From: Deltaproteobacteria bacterium
GTDB lineage: Bacteria > Desulfobacterota > Binatia > UBA9968
Assembly: GCA_016874755.1 (NCBI GenBank)
Contig: VGTH01000051.1
Span: forward strand, 1 to 37,428
Length of the DNA: 37,428 bases
Direction of reading: 5' to 3'
Under the pieces are notes generated by a model, which was given only the letters and a program-made list of their open reading frames with translations, ran no database searches and was not told the origin of the DNA. The number at the start of each line of letters is the position of its first letter. The stretch's first letter is position 1. Positions 24,264 through 35,824 of the stretch are shown here, in pieces. The translations under genes and the position numbers were made by a program.

Positions 24264-25769
24264 CTATCGCTCAGTGCGCACCCGATAGATGACAGCCGAT
24301 CCGTTCTCTGCGACCAGCTCCAAGCCGGCCGCATGGCGTCGGATCATCGGCTCCACGTGTTTCCAAATGGTTGTGACTTTTTTATCGCAGTACAGATACG
24401 TCGTCTGTGCCTCTCTGATCTCTCGATATGACTTATCGGGGTCCACCGTAAGTGGCACCGGCCAGACCTTGACTCCGTCTCGCAGGAAATAGCGCAGGAT
24501 GTTGGCATGCATAGTGGCCACGACATCCGATCGGGTCAGCCGGTGCGCGTTCTGCCGGACCAAATCCAGAAACGCCTCGTGGCCCTGATAGGCGACGACC
24601 TCGCCGCGCTTGCGCGCTAGCTCGGCACGCTGCCCTTGCGCATAAGAGTAGCCATTCCACCAATAGGGACTGATACAGATCACCGCAGTGAGGGTGAGCG
24701 CCAGGCCGCCTCTGGCCCAGCTGGGTTTCGGCCAATGGGTTATCCAGCGGGCGCCAGTGAACGCCAGCAGCGCGAGGACCGGGATGATCGGAATGATCAG
24801 GCGCGGCACGCTTTCCCATGCTAGGAGCGCCGCTACGTAGAAGGATAGAATGGTGACGTGTAGTGAGACGCGTTGTTGCACGAATGTCACGACGAAGCCG
24901 AGCGCCATCAGCACGCAAATGACCACCCCTGACAGCCGCAAACCCCTGTCATTCGAAAATATGTAATAGATGTGGCTCAAGACAGTTTTGAGATTGATGG
25001 CGATGCGTGTGCCCCATTCGAGCAGTCCGGGTGAGCCGGAATCCGCGAACCAGGGCTCGCGCATTAACATTATCTTGAAGTAAGAATATTCACCGCGCTG
25101 TCCCAGCAGAGCGACCGGCAGGGCGACCACCATGAAGGCAAGGGCAAGGGCACCGATCGACTTCATTCGGCTGTGGCGCGCCCGCAGGAAAATGCAGGTA
25201 ACGTAGGCGAGAAACACGAAGAGCCCCGTGGTTCTCAGCGCGTAGCACGCAGCGAGCATCAGACCCAATCCCGCGGCCGAGCGCGGGGACATGTTATCAA
25301 GTTGATCGTCGGAGAACTGCCAAATCGTGAGCATAAGCATGGCGCTAAAAGCTGGGTCCGACAGGATATACGTACTAGCTTCGATAACGGTCTGCGACAG
25401 AGCTAGAAAGTGCAAGAGGAGAAGTGCCGCCACCGTGTCTGCGTATCGGCGGGCGATGAAGAAACTCAACCCAATGTACGCGAGCACGAGTAACTTCGTG
25501 AGCAGATTGAAATAGAAATAGTCACCGGACGGCAGTATCGCCGCGAGGGCATAGAGCGCCGAGGTCCCGGGTGGAAAAAAAGTTAGCGATGCCCCCGAAG
25601 CGCTGACATAGCCACGCAGCGTAGCCAAAGAACGGGCCCCTTCGACGTACTGGGTAGAGTCGGGCGAGATGAACCAGGTGCCGCTGTTAAGACCAAGATA
25701 AAACAGCACGACGCAGCTCAATGCTATCCAGCTGACGATGTCGATACCAGTTTTGCCAACCCTGAGCAT
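24264..25769 (-). CDS. GT-C fold membrane glycosyltransferase (GT39/ArnT/PMT-like)
   Basis: The 501-residue product has ten or more hydrophobic segments and a soluble C-terminal part of about 110 residues. The first outer loop contains WFISPDSTQYVEGARSL, with the acidic residue used by GT-C enzymes, which transfer sugars from polyprenyl-phosphate donors on the outer face of the membrane. SYYF-like aromatic runs and the PRLIIPIIPVLALLAF segment are also typical. The acceptor (lipid, glycan or protein) is not shown by the sequence. It is in a same-strand run of glycan genes. Confidence 0.8.
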   Translation of the reverse strand: MLRVGKTGIDIVSWIALSCVVLFYLGLNSGTWFISPDSTQYVEGARSLATLRGYVSASGASLTFFPPGTSALYALAAILPSGDYFYFNLLTKLLVLAYIGLSFFIARRYADTVAALLLLHFLALSQTVIEASTYILSDPAFSAMLMLTIWQFSDDQLDNMSPRSAAGLGLMLAACYALRTTGLFVFLAYVTCIFLRARHSRMKSIGALALAFMVVALPVALLGQRGEYSYFKIMLMREPWFADSGSPGLLEWGTRIAINLKTVLSHIYYIFSNDRGLRLSGVVICVLMALGFVVTFVQQRVSLHVTILSFYVAALLAWESVPRLIIPIIPVLALLAFTGARWITHWPKPSWARGGLALTLTAVICISPYWWNGYSYAQGQRAELARKRGEVVAYQGHEAFLDLVRQNAHRLTRSDVVATMHANILRYFLRDGVKVWPVPLTVDPDKSYREIREAQTTYLYCDKKVTTIWKHVEPMIRRHAAGLELVAENGSAVIYRVRTER

Positions 25770-25811
25770 GCTGAAATTGCCGATCGTTGGACCCGGAGAT
25801 TCAATTAATTG

Positions 25812-26945
25812 CTACAAACCCTGCTGACTCTGCTGCCAGCCGGCAACGACCTTTTTATAAAGCGCGTCGGATTCGTCTACGTAGCGGGTTAGTCCAAACA
25901 AACGATTGGCGCGTAGGCGCCCTGCCTCGCCCATGCGACTGGCGGTTTCGGGATGATCGAGCAAGAAGGCGACTGACTCTGCGAGTTGCTCTGGATTTTC
26001 TTTTTCCACGAGCAGGCCGGTCTCATGGTCTACGATGTTTTCTGGAAGTCCACCAACTCTCGTGGCAACTACCGGACGAGCCATGAGAGCGGCCTCGAGC
26101 GCGACGAGGGGAAATGCCTCCTCGGTGCGAGACGGCACGAGAACCAAGGTCGCCGAATTCAATATTTCCCCAATGCGACCCGGCTCAACCCAACCGAGAA
26201 AATCCACCCGCGCGCGAATGCCCAACTCGGTTGCTTGAATCTCAAGATCTCGGCGTGCAGGTCCGTCGCCGGCGATGATGATTCGGAGGTTGGGATACCG
26301 TTGTTTGATCTGATCGAAGGCGGAGAGCACAAGGTCAAATCCTTTGTCACGTGCCAGGCGGCCGACACACAAGAGACTAGGTTTATCGAATGAGAGCGGT
26401 TTTGTGTTATCAGATGGAGCTCTGACGCCAGGATAGAGGATCGTTGCGCGAACCGTAACTTCGGGGACCAGTAGCTGGGTTTGCTGCAGCAGAGCTTGCG
26501 AGGCAGCAGTCAGCCATTGGGCCGAAACGAGTGTCTTGCGCGCTAGCGAAGACTGCGCCGACTCTGCCCTGGGCAATGCGAGATGGAGTGATACCAGCGT
26601 CGGGGCACTCCACGCTCGCGCCGATTGCCAATGAAAAAACGCCGTCGGATCGGGGAAGTTTAGATGAACTAGATCAGGCTTGAAGCTTCGCTTTAACTCA
26701 AACACTCCTTTTGTCGCACGTGCCAGCAATTCGATATTTCGCTCGTGCAGCGCTTGCCAAAACGGAAAACGATAGACGGAGATGCCATCACTCTCGACTC
26801 TATCGGGAAGGTCATGATCGGCGTGGGAGGTTACGACGACAAACTCGTAGCCGCGCTGCTGCAAGAGAGGCATCGCCTGGCGCGCCAGCGCTTGAATGCC
26901 GCCGACGTGGGGCCAAAAGAGTTCGATCCAGAACAGAATGCGCAC
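25812..26945 (-). CDS. Glycosyltransferase family 4 protein
   Basis: The 377-residue product has the two GT-B domains complete. The N-domain begins MRILFWIELFWPHVGGIQAL (acceptor side) and the C-domain shows LLCVGRLARDKGFDLVLSAF, IIAGDGPARRDLE and PSRTEEAFPLVALEAALMAR, the donor-binding region with the EX7E-type acidic pair. It is a retaining sugar transferase of cytoplasmic glycan assembly. It starts 12 bp after the GT2 gene, so the two are co-transcribed. Confidence 0.93.
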   Translation of the reverse strand: MRILFWIELFWPHVGGIQALARQAMPLLQQRGYEFVVVTSHADHDLPDRVESDGISVYRFPFWQALHERNIELLARATKGVFELKRSFKPDLVHLNFPDPTAFFHWQSARAWSAPTLVSLHLALPRAESAQSSLARKTLVSAQWLTAASQALLQQTQLLVPEVTVRATILYPGVRAPSDNTKPLSFDKPSLLCVGRLARDKGFDLVLSAFDQIKQRYPNLRIIIAGDGPARRDLEIQATELGIRARVDFLGWVEPGRIGEILNSATLVLVPSRTEEAFPLVALEAALMARPVVATRVGGLPENIVDHETGLLVEKENPEQLAESVAFLLDHPETASRMGEAGRLRANRLFGLTRYVDESDALYKKVVAGWQQSQQGL

Positions 26946-26957
26946 GGCAATAAAACG

Positions 26958-27713
26958 TCACAGTTTGCCGGAACGGTCCGATTCTGAATCGAGCTTGGGC
27001 CAACGATAGGGAACTACCGAGCCATCGCGTAAGCGTTTCCGGTCGAGCATGGTTTTTATGATCTGGAGGAATTCTTCCTTGCTGGCGTTCGTGCGGCGCC
27101 GCGTATGATTGGCTGGGTGCATGCGGTGATAGAGCAGCACATCCGGCATAAGTTCCATGATGGCGCCCCGATCCGCCAAGCGTAGAAACCATTCGGTCGC
27201 GTCGCCGAACCATAGGGAGTCGTCAAATCCGCCGTATCTTTCAAAGACTTTTTTCTTTGCGAGCAGCGCCCCCGTCGTATAACCCGGCACAGCCTTGGCC
27301 CGTGGGTGATCGCGCAAGCGCGCGGCTTCCTCGCGCAGCTCATCAACCCAGAAGGGTTGTGCGTGGGCGATGCAAAGATCGAGGTTCGGACGGGCATCGA
27401 AGCGAGCCATCTGACGTGCCAGTTTGTCGGCATGCCAAAGGTCATCTTGATCTAGAAACGCGACAAACTCTCCTGCCGCCGCCTGCCAGCCCAGATTACG
27501 CGTCGCCGATGGGCCGCGATTGTCTAACTGAAGTGTGCGTATGGCCCCTTGCATACCAGCGAGGATTCGGGCTGTACCATCCGTCGAGCCATCGTTCACG
27601 ACAATGATTTCGATGGGTCGGTAGTTCTGTGCCAGGATGCTGTCGAGGGCCTCTTCCAGGTACCGCTCACCGTTGAACACCGGAACAATGCAACTGACAA
27701 GAGGTAGCGCCAT
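26958..27713 (-). CDS. Glycosyltransferase family 2 protein
   Basis: The 251-residue product begins PLVSCIVPVFNGERYLEEAL and continues EIIVVNDGSTDGTARIL, the nucleotide-binding start of GT-A family 2 enzymes. The metal-binding acidic motif is in VAFLDQDDLWHADKL. A later FGDATEWFLRLADRG gives the acceptor-side acidic residue. It is soluble and is the first complete gene of the minus-strand glycan run; the truncated GT4 lies 107 bp upstream. Confidence 0.92.
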   Translation of the reverse strand: MALPLVSCIVPVFNGERYLEEALDSILAQNYRPIEIIVVNDGSTDGTARILAGMQGAIRTLQLDNRGPSATRNLGWQAAAGEFVAFLDQDDLWHADKLARQMARFDARPNLDLCIAHAQPFWVDELREEAARLRDHPRAKAVPGYTTGALLAKKKVFERYGGFDDSLWFGDATEWFLRLADRGAIMELMPDVLLYHRMHPANHTRRRTNASKEEFLQIIKTMLDRKRLRDGSVVPYRWPKLDSESDRSGKL

Positions 27714-27820
27714 AGTCGTCGTTCCTAATCGGTTGCCTGACTTATGGCTGGGGGCGGGGTAATATCTCGTCCGCGAAATTTCGGATTTATTTGTCCTGCA
27801 GGTTGCCCAGGTTGGAGGGT

Positions 27821-28243
27821 TCAGGCAAGGGAGTTCAGCGCTGCGGCGAGTCGCTGAGCCGCGACCTCTTGCGAGTAGTGATGGGTGACTAGCGCCAAGC
27901 CGTGTTCGGCTAAACTTTGAGCTAGATGATCATCATTCCAGAGCGATGCGATCGCCTCAACAAACTCTTCTGCGGTTTCTGCCAAGAGCAGGTGTTTCCC
28001 ATCTTTCACGGTGAGACCCTCGGCACCCAGCGCAGTGCTGATGACGGGGAGCCTTGACGCAAAAGCCTCGAGGATTTTGAAGCGCGTGCCGCTGCCTTGA
28101 AACAGCGGAACGATCATTGCCGAGGCGTTAGCGAAGTAAGGACGCATGTCGGGCACGGCGCCGTACAGAGCTGCGCTGTTGACCTTGGCAAGCATAATCG
28201 TTGCAGCGCCGGCTACGCTAACAAACGGACGGTTAGAGCACAA
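27821..28243 (-). pseudogene. Truncated GT4 glycosyltransferase (C-terminal donor half only)
   Basis: The frame encodes 140 residues that match only the late part of a GT4 enzyme: GAVPDMRPYFANASAMIVPL, QGSGTRFKILEAFASRLPVI, then STALGAEGLTV. The whole N-domain and the start of the C-domain are missing, and an in-frame TAA stands a few codons upstream of the first possible start (TTG). Normal length would be about 370-400. It is most likely a remnant left by a deletion next to the FmdB-type gene, though a short peptide could still be made. Confidence 0.75.
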
Positions 28244-28296
28244 GCTGCCGGCTGTTTTACCGTTTTAAGCCGTCAGAACGTATCGAGAGCTTGCGG

Positions 28297-28530
28297 TTAA
28301 AACTTATCTTTCTTCAAAGACTTTAAGGATGAAGGCCGAGCCCGCAGGGCATCGTCTTTGGTGACCCGGTCGAAAACATGGACACCCGCGTTGTGTAACA
28401 GGGTTGGCTGTGAGATGGCCCGTTTTGCTGTTGCGGAACAGACGGTGCATTTCTTGAGCGGCCGTTCGTTGACCTTTTGAATGGCTTCGAAACGGTGGCC
28501 TTTAGTGCATTGATATTCGTAAAGCGGCAT
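28297..28530 (-). CDS. FmdB-type small zinc ribbon protein
   Basis: The 77-residue product begins MPLYEYQCTKGHRFEAIQKV and has KKCTVCSATAKRAIS, the FmdB/CxxC-CxxC regulatory protein pattern. The first knuckle has one Cys only (CTKGH in place of CxxCGH), a variant that also occurs in the family, with His possibly taking part. I start at the ATG at 28530, where family homology begins; the frame is open to 28605, but that extension would reach into the guaB promoter. It is divergent from guaB. The function of these proteins is not settled. Confidence 0.8.
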   Translation of the reverse strand: MPLYEYQCTKGHRFEAIQKVNERPLKKCTVCSATAKRAISQPTLLHNAGVHVFDRVTKDDALRARPSSLKSLKKDKF

Positions 28531-28594
28531 GGGCGAAATCGTAGCTATCATATCGATCGGAGCGCCACAACTCGACTCAACTCGACGTCTGTTC

Positions 28595-28623
28595 TTGTCA
28601 CCCAAAAAGATTCCTGTTATAAG
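28595..28623 (+). promoter_or_regulatory. Promoter of guaBA
   Basis: TTGTCA (28595-28600) and TATAAG (28618-28623) are 17 bp apart. Transcription would begin near 28630, about 80 nt before the guaB ATG. Confidence 0.65.
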
Positions 28624-28657
28624 ACTCTATGTTTGCAGCGTTTCTTCAAGTGTCAAC

Positions 28658-28688
28658 AAAACCCGGGCAATGGTCTGGGTTTTTTTTT
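28658..28688 (+). terminator. Intrinsic terminator inside the guaB leader (possible attenuator)
   Basis: AAAACCC (28658-28664) pairs with GGGTTTT (28677-28683) around a 12-nt loop and is followed by a tract of eight T (28681-28688). It lies between the guaB promoter and the guaB start, so read-through is needed for guaB expression. Confidence 0.65.
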
Positions 28689-31704
<3,016 letters not shown>

Positions 31705-31735
31705 TTAGAGGTCTTTTTGGGACTCTCAAAATCAC

Positions 31736-31764
31736 TTGAAAAAATCCGAAAATACGAGTAATAT
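31736..31764 (+). promoter_or_regulatory. Promoter for the integrase gene
   Basis: TTGAAA (31736-31741) and TAATAT (31759-31764) are 17 bp apart. The leader to the integrase start is about 170 nt and contains the GACGGTAT repeats, so whatever binds them could also control int. Confidence 0.55.
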
Positions 31765-31820
31765 CAATAACAAAGCTCTCGTTATCTTTCGGCGTCTCTC
31801 AGCGGCAATCAGGTCAATCC

Positions 31821-31916
31821 GACGGTATCGCGAACGGTATTTCCGACGGCTTGCCTGTGATCCCATCAAATACCGTCACGTGGCGCCAGACGGTATCAGA
31901 GCCAAATTGACGGTAT
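31821..31916. repeat. GACGGTAT repeats upstream of int
   Basis: GACGGTAT is at 31821-31828, AACGGTAT at 31833-31840 and GACGGCTT at 31845-31852, each start exactly 12 bp after the last. An inverted copy (ATACCGTC) is at 31870-31877, and direct copies are at 31889-31896 and 31909-31916. The sequence is repeated far too often to be chance. Iterons for a replication protein, or integrase arm-type sites, are the likely roles. Confidence 0.85.
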
Positions 31917-31940
31917 CGGCTCTGGAGCGTGGTGAAGCTA

Positions 31941-33134
31941 ATGGCACTCACAGACATCGCGATCAAAAATCTTAAACCCAAGGAGCGCCTTTACAAGGCA
32001 TCTGATCGGGATGGTCTTTATGTGTCAGTGATGCCTAGTGGATTGAAATCATTTAGATTTGACTACCGATTTGATGGCAGGCGGAAAACGCTAACTGTCG
32101 GCCGCTATGGCGCTGAAGGTATTTCTCTCAGTGAGGCGCGTGAAAAGCTCACTACGATCCGACGCAAACTTCGTGACGGTATCGATCCAGGGTGGGGACA
32201 ATCTGACGGTATTAGCGACGGTATTGAAGCCACAAGAATCTCAGAATTCGCCGAAAAGTGGATTGAAAATGCGAATTTGGCAGACAGCACTTACCTCATG
32301 CGCAAAAGCATCTTGGATCGCGAGATTATTCCTAGGTTTGGAAATAAGCGGCTTGGGGCGCTCAAGGCTTCAGAGATCATAGATTTGTGCGATCAGATCG
32401 TGGCGCGGGGGGCACCCGCCACTGCCGTCCATGTGCGCGAGATCCTGAACCAGATCTATCGATATGCCGCCGATCGGGGCAGTGAAATCGACAATCCGGC
32501 GGCCAAGATCCGAGCGTCAGCAATCGCGACCTTCAAGCCTCGTGACCGAGCTTTAAGTCCGGATGAAATTGGAAAATTCTTTCCAGCGCTTGAGAGAAGT
32601 GCGACCCATCCAGCTCTCAAGATGGCGCTGAAGTTCGTGTTGTTGACCATGCTTAGAAAAGGCGAGCTCATTAATGCTAGATGGGATTGGGTGGACTTTG
32701 AGAAAGCCACTTTCAATGTGCCGGCAGAATTCATGAAGGCTAGGCGCCCCCACATTGTCTTTCTCTCAAAGCAGGCGATCGATTTGTTGGTTGGAATGCG
32801 CGCATGCGCCGGCGCCAGCCGATTTGTTCTTCCCGGCCGATATGATTCTGATCAGCCTATTTCAGCCGCTACTCTAAACCAAACCATTTCGTACGCGTTC
32901 AAGCGTCTCGATGCTGACGGCATAAAAATGGAACGATTCACCGTGCATGATTTAAGGCGGACTACTTCTACTTTGTTGCACGAGGCCGGTTACAACAGTG
33001 ATTGGATTGAAAAGTGTCTTGCGCACGAACAGCGAGGAGTACGCGCTGTATATAACAAAGCTGAATATGCCGATCATCGAAGGGTCATGTTGCAAGAGTG
33101 GGCTGATCGGATGGACTCATGGATCAGAGTTTGA
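31941..33134 (+). CDS. int: Tyrosine integrase with DUF4102 arm-binding domain (P4/CP4-57-like)
   Basis: The 397-residue product begins ALTDIAIKNLKPKERLYKA, the DUF4102 arm-type DNA-binding domain, followed by a SAM-like core-binding domain (about 105-190) and the catalytic domain. Catalytic residues fit: Arg in LRKGELINARW, His-Arg in VHDLRRTTSTL, His in CLAHEQRG and Tyr in VYNKAEYADHRR. I prefer the ATG at 31941 over the GTG at 31929 because family homology starts there. It sits about 240 bp behind guaA and reads away from it, as usual for its attL. Odd point: the linker near residues 80-95 (DGIDPGWGQ, SDGISDGI) is encoded by GACGGTAT repeats. Confidence 0.93.
   Translation: MALTDIAIKNLKPKERLYKASDRDGLYVSVMPSGLKSFRFDYRFDGRRKTLTVGRYGAEGISLSEAREKLTTIRRKLRDGIDPGWGQSDGISDGIEATRISEFAEKWIENANLADSTYLMRKSILDREIIPRFGNKRLGALKASEIIDLCDQIVARGAPATAVHVREILNQIYRYAADRGSEIDNPAAKIRASAIATFKPRDRALSPDEIGKFFPALERSATHPALKMALKFVLLTMLRKGELINARWDWVDFEKATFNVPAEFMKARRPHIVFLSKQAIDLLVGMRACAGASRFVLPGRYDSDQPISAATLNQTISYAFKRLDADGIKMERFTVHDLRRTTSTLLHEAGYNSDWIEKCLAHEQRGVRAVYNKAEYADHRRVMLQEWADRMDSWIRV
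32175..32224. repeat. GACGGTAT repeats inside the int coding sequence
   Basis: Copies are at 32175-32182, 32205-32212 and 32217-32224; the last two starts are again 12 bp apart. All are in the same reading frame and encode Asp-Gly-Ile, giving DGI three times in the linker between the arm-binding and core-binding domains. Confidence 0.8.
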
Positions 33135-33161
33135 GGCTAAAAACCATAAGTTAGGTGAAAC

Positions 33162-33503
33162 ATGCGATCCAAAAAACGATTCCAAGTAGCAAGTCATATC
33201 CTTGCTGAAAAACCCGTCAGAAAGAAGCTTACAAAAAACCAGCGCACGATGCTTGATGCTGCCGGAATCCAAAAGTCAAAAGGGGGAAGAAAGAAAAGAC
33301 CAGAGTCGAAGCGCATGCTCGTTCTCACCACTATCGAAATGGCGCATGCACATGGGCATCCATTGACCTTAAATGAGTCTAGAGTAAAAAATCCTGATAG
33401 AAAAAAGAGCGCATTTGTCTTGGCGTCTGAATTGACAGGAGTGACGCCAGAGGCTGCAAGAAATATTTACAAAACGAGATCGAAAAAAAATTCTTCAGCT
33501 TGA
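33162..33503 (+). CDS. Small basic protein, function unknown
   Basis: The 113-residue product is strongly basic (MRSKKRFQVASHILAEKPVR, then KKLTKNQRTML, GGRKKRPESKRM) with a C-terminal half that looks helical (KSAFVLASELTGVTPEAARN). The latter resembles a helix-turn-helix arrangement by eye, so DNA binding is possible. AGGTGAA precedes the ATG. It lies between int and the AlpA-type gene, the place where excision or control proteins are common in such elements. I do not recognise a family. Confidence 0.55.
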   Translation: MRSKKRFQVASHILAEKPVRKKLTKNQRTMLDAAGIQKSKGGRKKRPESKRMLVLTTIEMAHAHGHPLTLNESRVKNPDRKKSAFVLASELTGVTPEAARNIYKTRSKKNSSA

Positions 33504-33506
33504 GCT

Positions 33507-33564
33507 GTTGCAATTTTCGCAACGGGAATTTATTGATGAATGCGCAACACCTCTCTTAAGGTGT
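33507..33564. promoter_or_regulatory. Two hairpins between the basic protein gene and alpA-like gene
   Basis: GTTGC/GCAAC (33507-33523) and ACACCT/AGGTGT (33547-33564) are perfect short inverted repeats. The second is followed by A7 rather than T, so it does not end the plus-strand transcript. They may be operators for the downstream regulator gene. Confidence 0.35.
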
Positions 33565-33654
33565 CAAAAAAATTCAATCGCCACCCAAAAAACAACTGAA
33601 ATGAAGAAGAGATAAAAAGACACTTTGATCGTCTCGAATCGGAGGTGATCGAAA

Positions 33655-33924
33655 ATGAGCTACGAAACGTTTCTTCGTCGTGAAGAGGTAATAAGCAGGG
33701 TCGGGCTTTCAGACACGACCATCTATAATCTCGAAATTTCCGGTAAGTTTCCTCGCCGTATCGCTATTACGCCTCGGTGTGTTGCGTGGCGTGAAAGCGA
33801 AATACAGGCTTGGATACAGGCGCGCATTGATCGCCCGGTACAGTTAGCGCCACATCCTGATCAATCATTGCGGCAATCTTCGTTGCGTCGTAACCACGCC
33901 CTCAAATCGTCGAAAAGCGAGTAG
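33655..33924 (+). CDS. AlpA-family transcriptional regulator
   Basis: The 89-residue product begins TFLRREEVISRVGLSDTTIY then NLEISGKFPRRIAITPRCVA and WRESEIQAWIQARI, the complete winged helix-turn-helix of the AlpA/Phage_AlpA family. In CP4-57 and P4-like elements these proteins switch integrase or replication genes. GGAGGTGAT sits a good distance before the ATG. The replication ATPase gene follows after 4 bp, so both are on one message. Confidence 0.9.
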   Translation: MSYETFLRREEVISRVGLSDTTIYNLEISGKFPRRIAITPRCVAWRESEIQAWIQARIDRPVQLAPHPDQSLRQSSLRRNHALKSSKSE

Positions 33925-33928
33925 GGCT

Positions 33929-35518
33929 ATGTTACATGCAAATCTGATCCCGCCATCGCTAGTTGACATCAAGGGAGCGGGTCTTAGCCATCGCGAGGCG
34001 CTTCTAACTATCTGTGATGAAGCACACTTATGGCGATCCCCATCGGGAGAAGCTTACGCATCTACGCCTGTTGATGATCATGTCGAGCAGCACGCTATTG
34101 CTTCCCGGGGGTTCCGGTACTGGTTGCTGCATCGCTTGGTTACGAAATTTTCTCAAAATGGCCGTCCCGCGTCAGTCAATGAGAACACATTTAGGGACGT
34201 CCGTAGTGTTTTAGAGGCCAAAGCAATGATTGGCGCGCCAACTTTTTCAACGCCAATTCGGGTGACAGAATTTGCTGCCGGTATCTACATAGATCTCGGA
34301 AGGAAAGACTGGTCATGTGTTCAGATTACAAAAGACGGATCTTTCATCATACCGAGGGCCCCAGTGCCGATACTGCGGAGCAAGCGCACCGGTCCGTTTG
34401 AATTACCTTCGCAAAATGGCAACTTTTCCCCACTTAGGCAGCTTCTTGGCCATTTTGACGAGGATACCTTCATCCTCCTTGTTTCTTGGTGTCTTGGTGC
34501 ATTATTGCCGAAGGGCCCCTACCCACTTTTGGTTTTGGGTGGTGAGCAAGGAGCAGGAAAGAGCACATTAGCTCGATTGGCTCAGCAGTTGGTCGATCCT
34601 GTAAATGGTGATTTGCTGCAGCCACCCCGTGATGACAGGGATTTGATAGCGGCAGCGAAGATGAGTCATGTTTTGTCATTTGATAATCTATCCCTCGTCC
34701 GTGCGGAGCTCGCTGATAGTTTTTGCCGTTTAGCAACGGGCGCAGAAATTGGTGGCCGCGCTCTTTACACAGATAGTGACATGGCGTCCTTTTCAGCTTG
34801 TCGGCCAATTATCATCAATGGAATTCCAGATCTTGCTGGGCGCGGAGATGTCGCTGATCGTTCAATCATTCTTCGTCTGAGTGCTCTGAAAACGCGTGTT
34901 ACAGAGCGCGACTGGCGAGAAGCTGTCACAAAAATTCTACCTAGTACTTTTGCAGCTCTGCTTAACGCGCTTAGTGAAGGGCTAAAAAACGTTGAGAAAA
35001 CCGCAACACCAAATGTTCGGATGGCTGATTTTGCTCGGTTTGTCGTCGCAGCTGAGCAAGCTTTGCCTTGGTCGCCAGGTGCTTTCATGGAGGCTTATAA
35101 ACGTAGCCGATTGGATGCCACAGTAGCTCTGGCTGACGGCGATTCGGTCGTAGGGGCTGTCCTCGATTTCATGGCTAACAAGGACTTCGCATGGAGCGGA
35201 TCGACGTCTGAACTTTATAAAATTCTCACTCGATCGGTTTCAATAGGATCTATGAAGGCGCAAGACTGGCCAGGTAATGCTCGCTGGTTCGGTGATCGCC
35301 TTAGGCGTGCTTCGCCCGTTTTGCGAGCGCACGGAATTGACCGTTATGAATGGCGCGAAGGCGCCGGCAGGATGGTGACACTCAGAAAAATAGAGTCATT
35401 AGGTACATCAACCTCATTTGCAGCATCGGATCCAACAGCGCTCGATCGAGGGAGTGACGCTAATGTAGCTAGCGCTCCGCTGTCGTTGCGCTTATCAGAG
35501 CTAGATAGACGATTTTGA
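33929..35518 (+). CDS. AAA+ replication ATPase/helicase-like protein (P4 primase-helicase-like)
   Basis: The 529-residue product has a clear P-loop at about residues 203-213 (LVLGGEQGAGKSTLARL) and a Walker B-like VLSFDNLS near 250, followed by CRLATGAEIGGRALYTDSD, a sensor-like IIINGIPDLAGRGDVADRSI and an arginine-containing ILRLSAL. This order is that of the ATPase proteins of small integrative elements and resembles SF3/D5-type helicases. The N-terminal 200 residues show no primase motif that I can identify. It probably opens and replicates the excised element. The 12-bp spaced repeats follow directly downstream. It is co-transcribed with the AlpA-like gene. Confidence 0.8.
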   Translation: MLHANLIPPSLVDIKGAGLSHREALLTICDEAHLWRSPSGEAYASTPVDDHVEQHAIASRGFRYWLLHRLVTKFSQNGRPASVNENTFRDVRSVLEAKAMIGAPTFSTPIRVTEFAAGIYIDLGRKDWSCVQITKDGSFIIPRAPVPILRSKRTGPFELPSQNGNFSPLRQLLGHFDEDTFILLVSWCLGALLPKGPYPLLVLGGEQGAGKSTLARLAQQLVDPVNGDLLQPPRDDRDLIAAAKMSHVLSFDNLSLVRAELADSFCRLATGAEIGGRALYTDSDMASFSACRPIIINGIPDLAGRGDVADRSIILRLSALKTRVTERDWREAVTKILPSTFAALLNALSEGLKNVEKTATPNVRMADFARFVVAAEQALPWSPGAFMEAYKRSRLDATVALADGDSVVGAVLDFMANKDFAWSGSTSELYKILTRSVSIGSMKAQDWPGNARWFGDRLRRASPVLRAHGIDRYEWREGAGRMVTLRKIESLGTSTSFAASDPTALDRGSDANVASAPLSLRLSELDRRF

Positions 35519-35566
35519 AGAGGATTTTTTTATTCCATGTCGATTCTGCTATCAGCAGTCAGATTT

Positions 35567-35586
35567 GACGGTATTGGTGACGGTAT
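35567..35586. repeat. GACGGTAT repeat pair after the replication ATPase gene
   Basis: GACGGTATTGGT and GACGGTATTGAA follow each other with starts at 35567 and 35579, 12 bp apart, the same period as in front of and inside int. The pair is close in sequence to the pair at 32205-32224 (GACGGTATTAGC, GACGGTATTGAA). Confidence 0.8.
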
Positions 35587-35824
35587 TGAATATTTCGGGG
35601 GTCGAGAAAAATCGGTTATTTCAGTCGCTTATTGATCCCGAGGATAATTGGGGGCCTAGTGTTTCCGGATTGCTCTGCTCCTGTAATTTCATGAAATTGC
35701 AAAAGCCACAAACATGCACTGAACGGGTGCTCAACGGCCGTTCAACGGGTGTTCGCTCGCGCGCGCGTGCGCGAAGCGTGGCGGAAATTCAATTGAAAGG
35801 CTCGCAAGAAGAAAGGTTTAGGAT

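Noticed and set aside
31707-31726. Possible terminator behind guaA (AGAG-G-TC ... GACTCT)
   Set aside because: The stem has a bulge and the T run is in the loop, not after the stem.
31736-31975. 79-codon frame upstream of int
   Set aside because: Its TTG start is the -35 box of the int promoter and its codons are mostly the repeat array.
33547-33571. ACACCT/AGGTGT hairpin as a terminator
   Set aside because: It is followed by A7 instead of T on the plus strand, and on the minus strand no T tract follows the stem.
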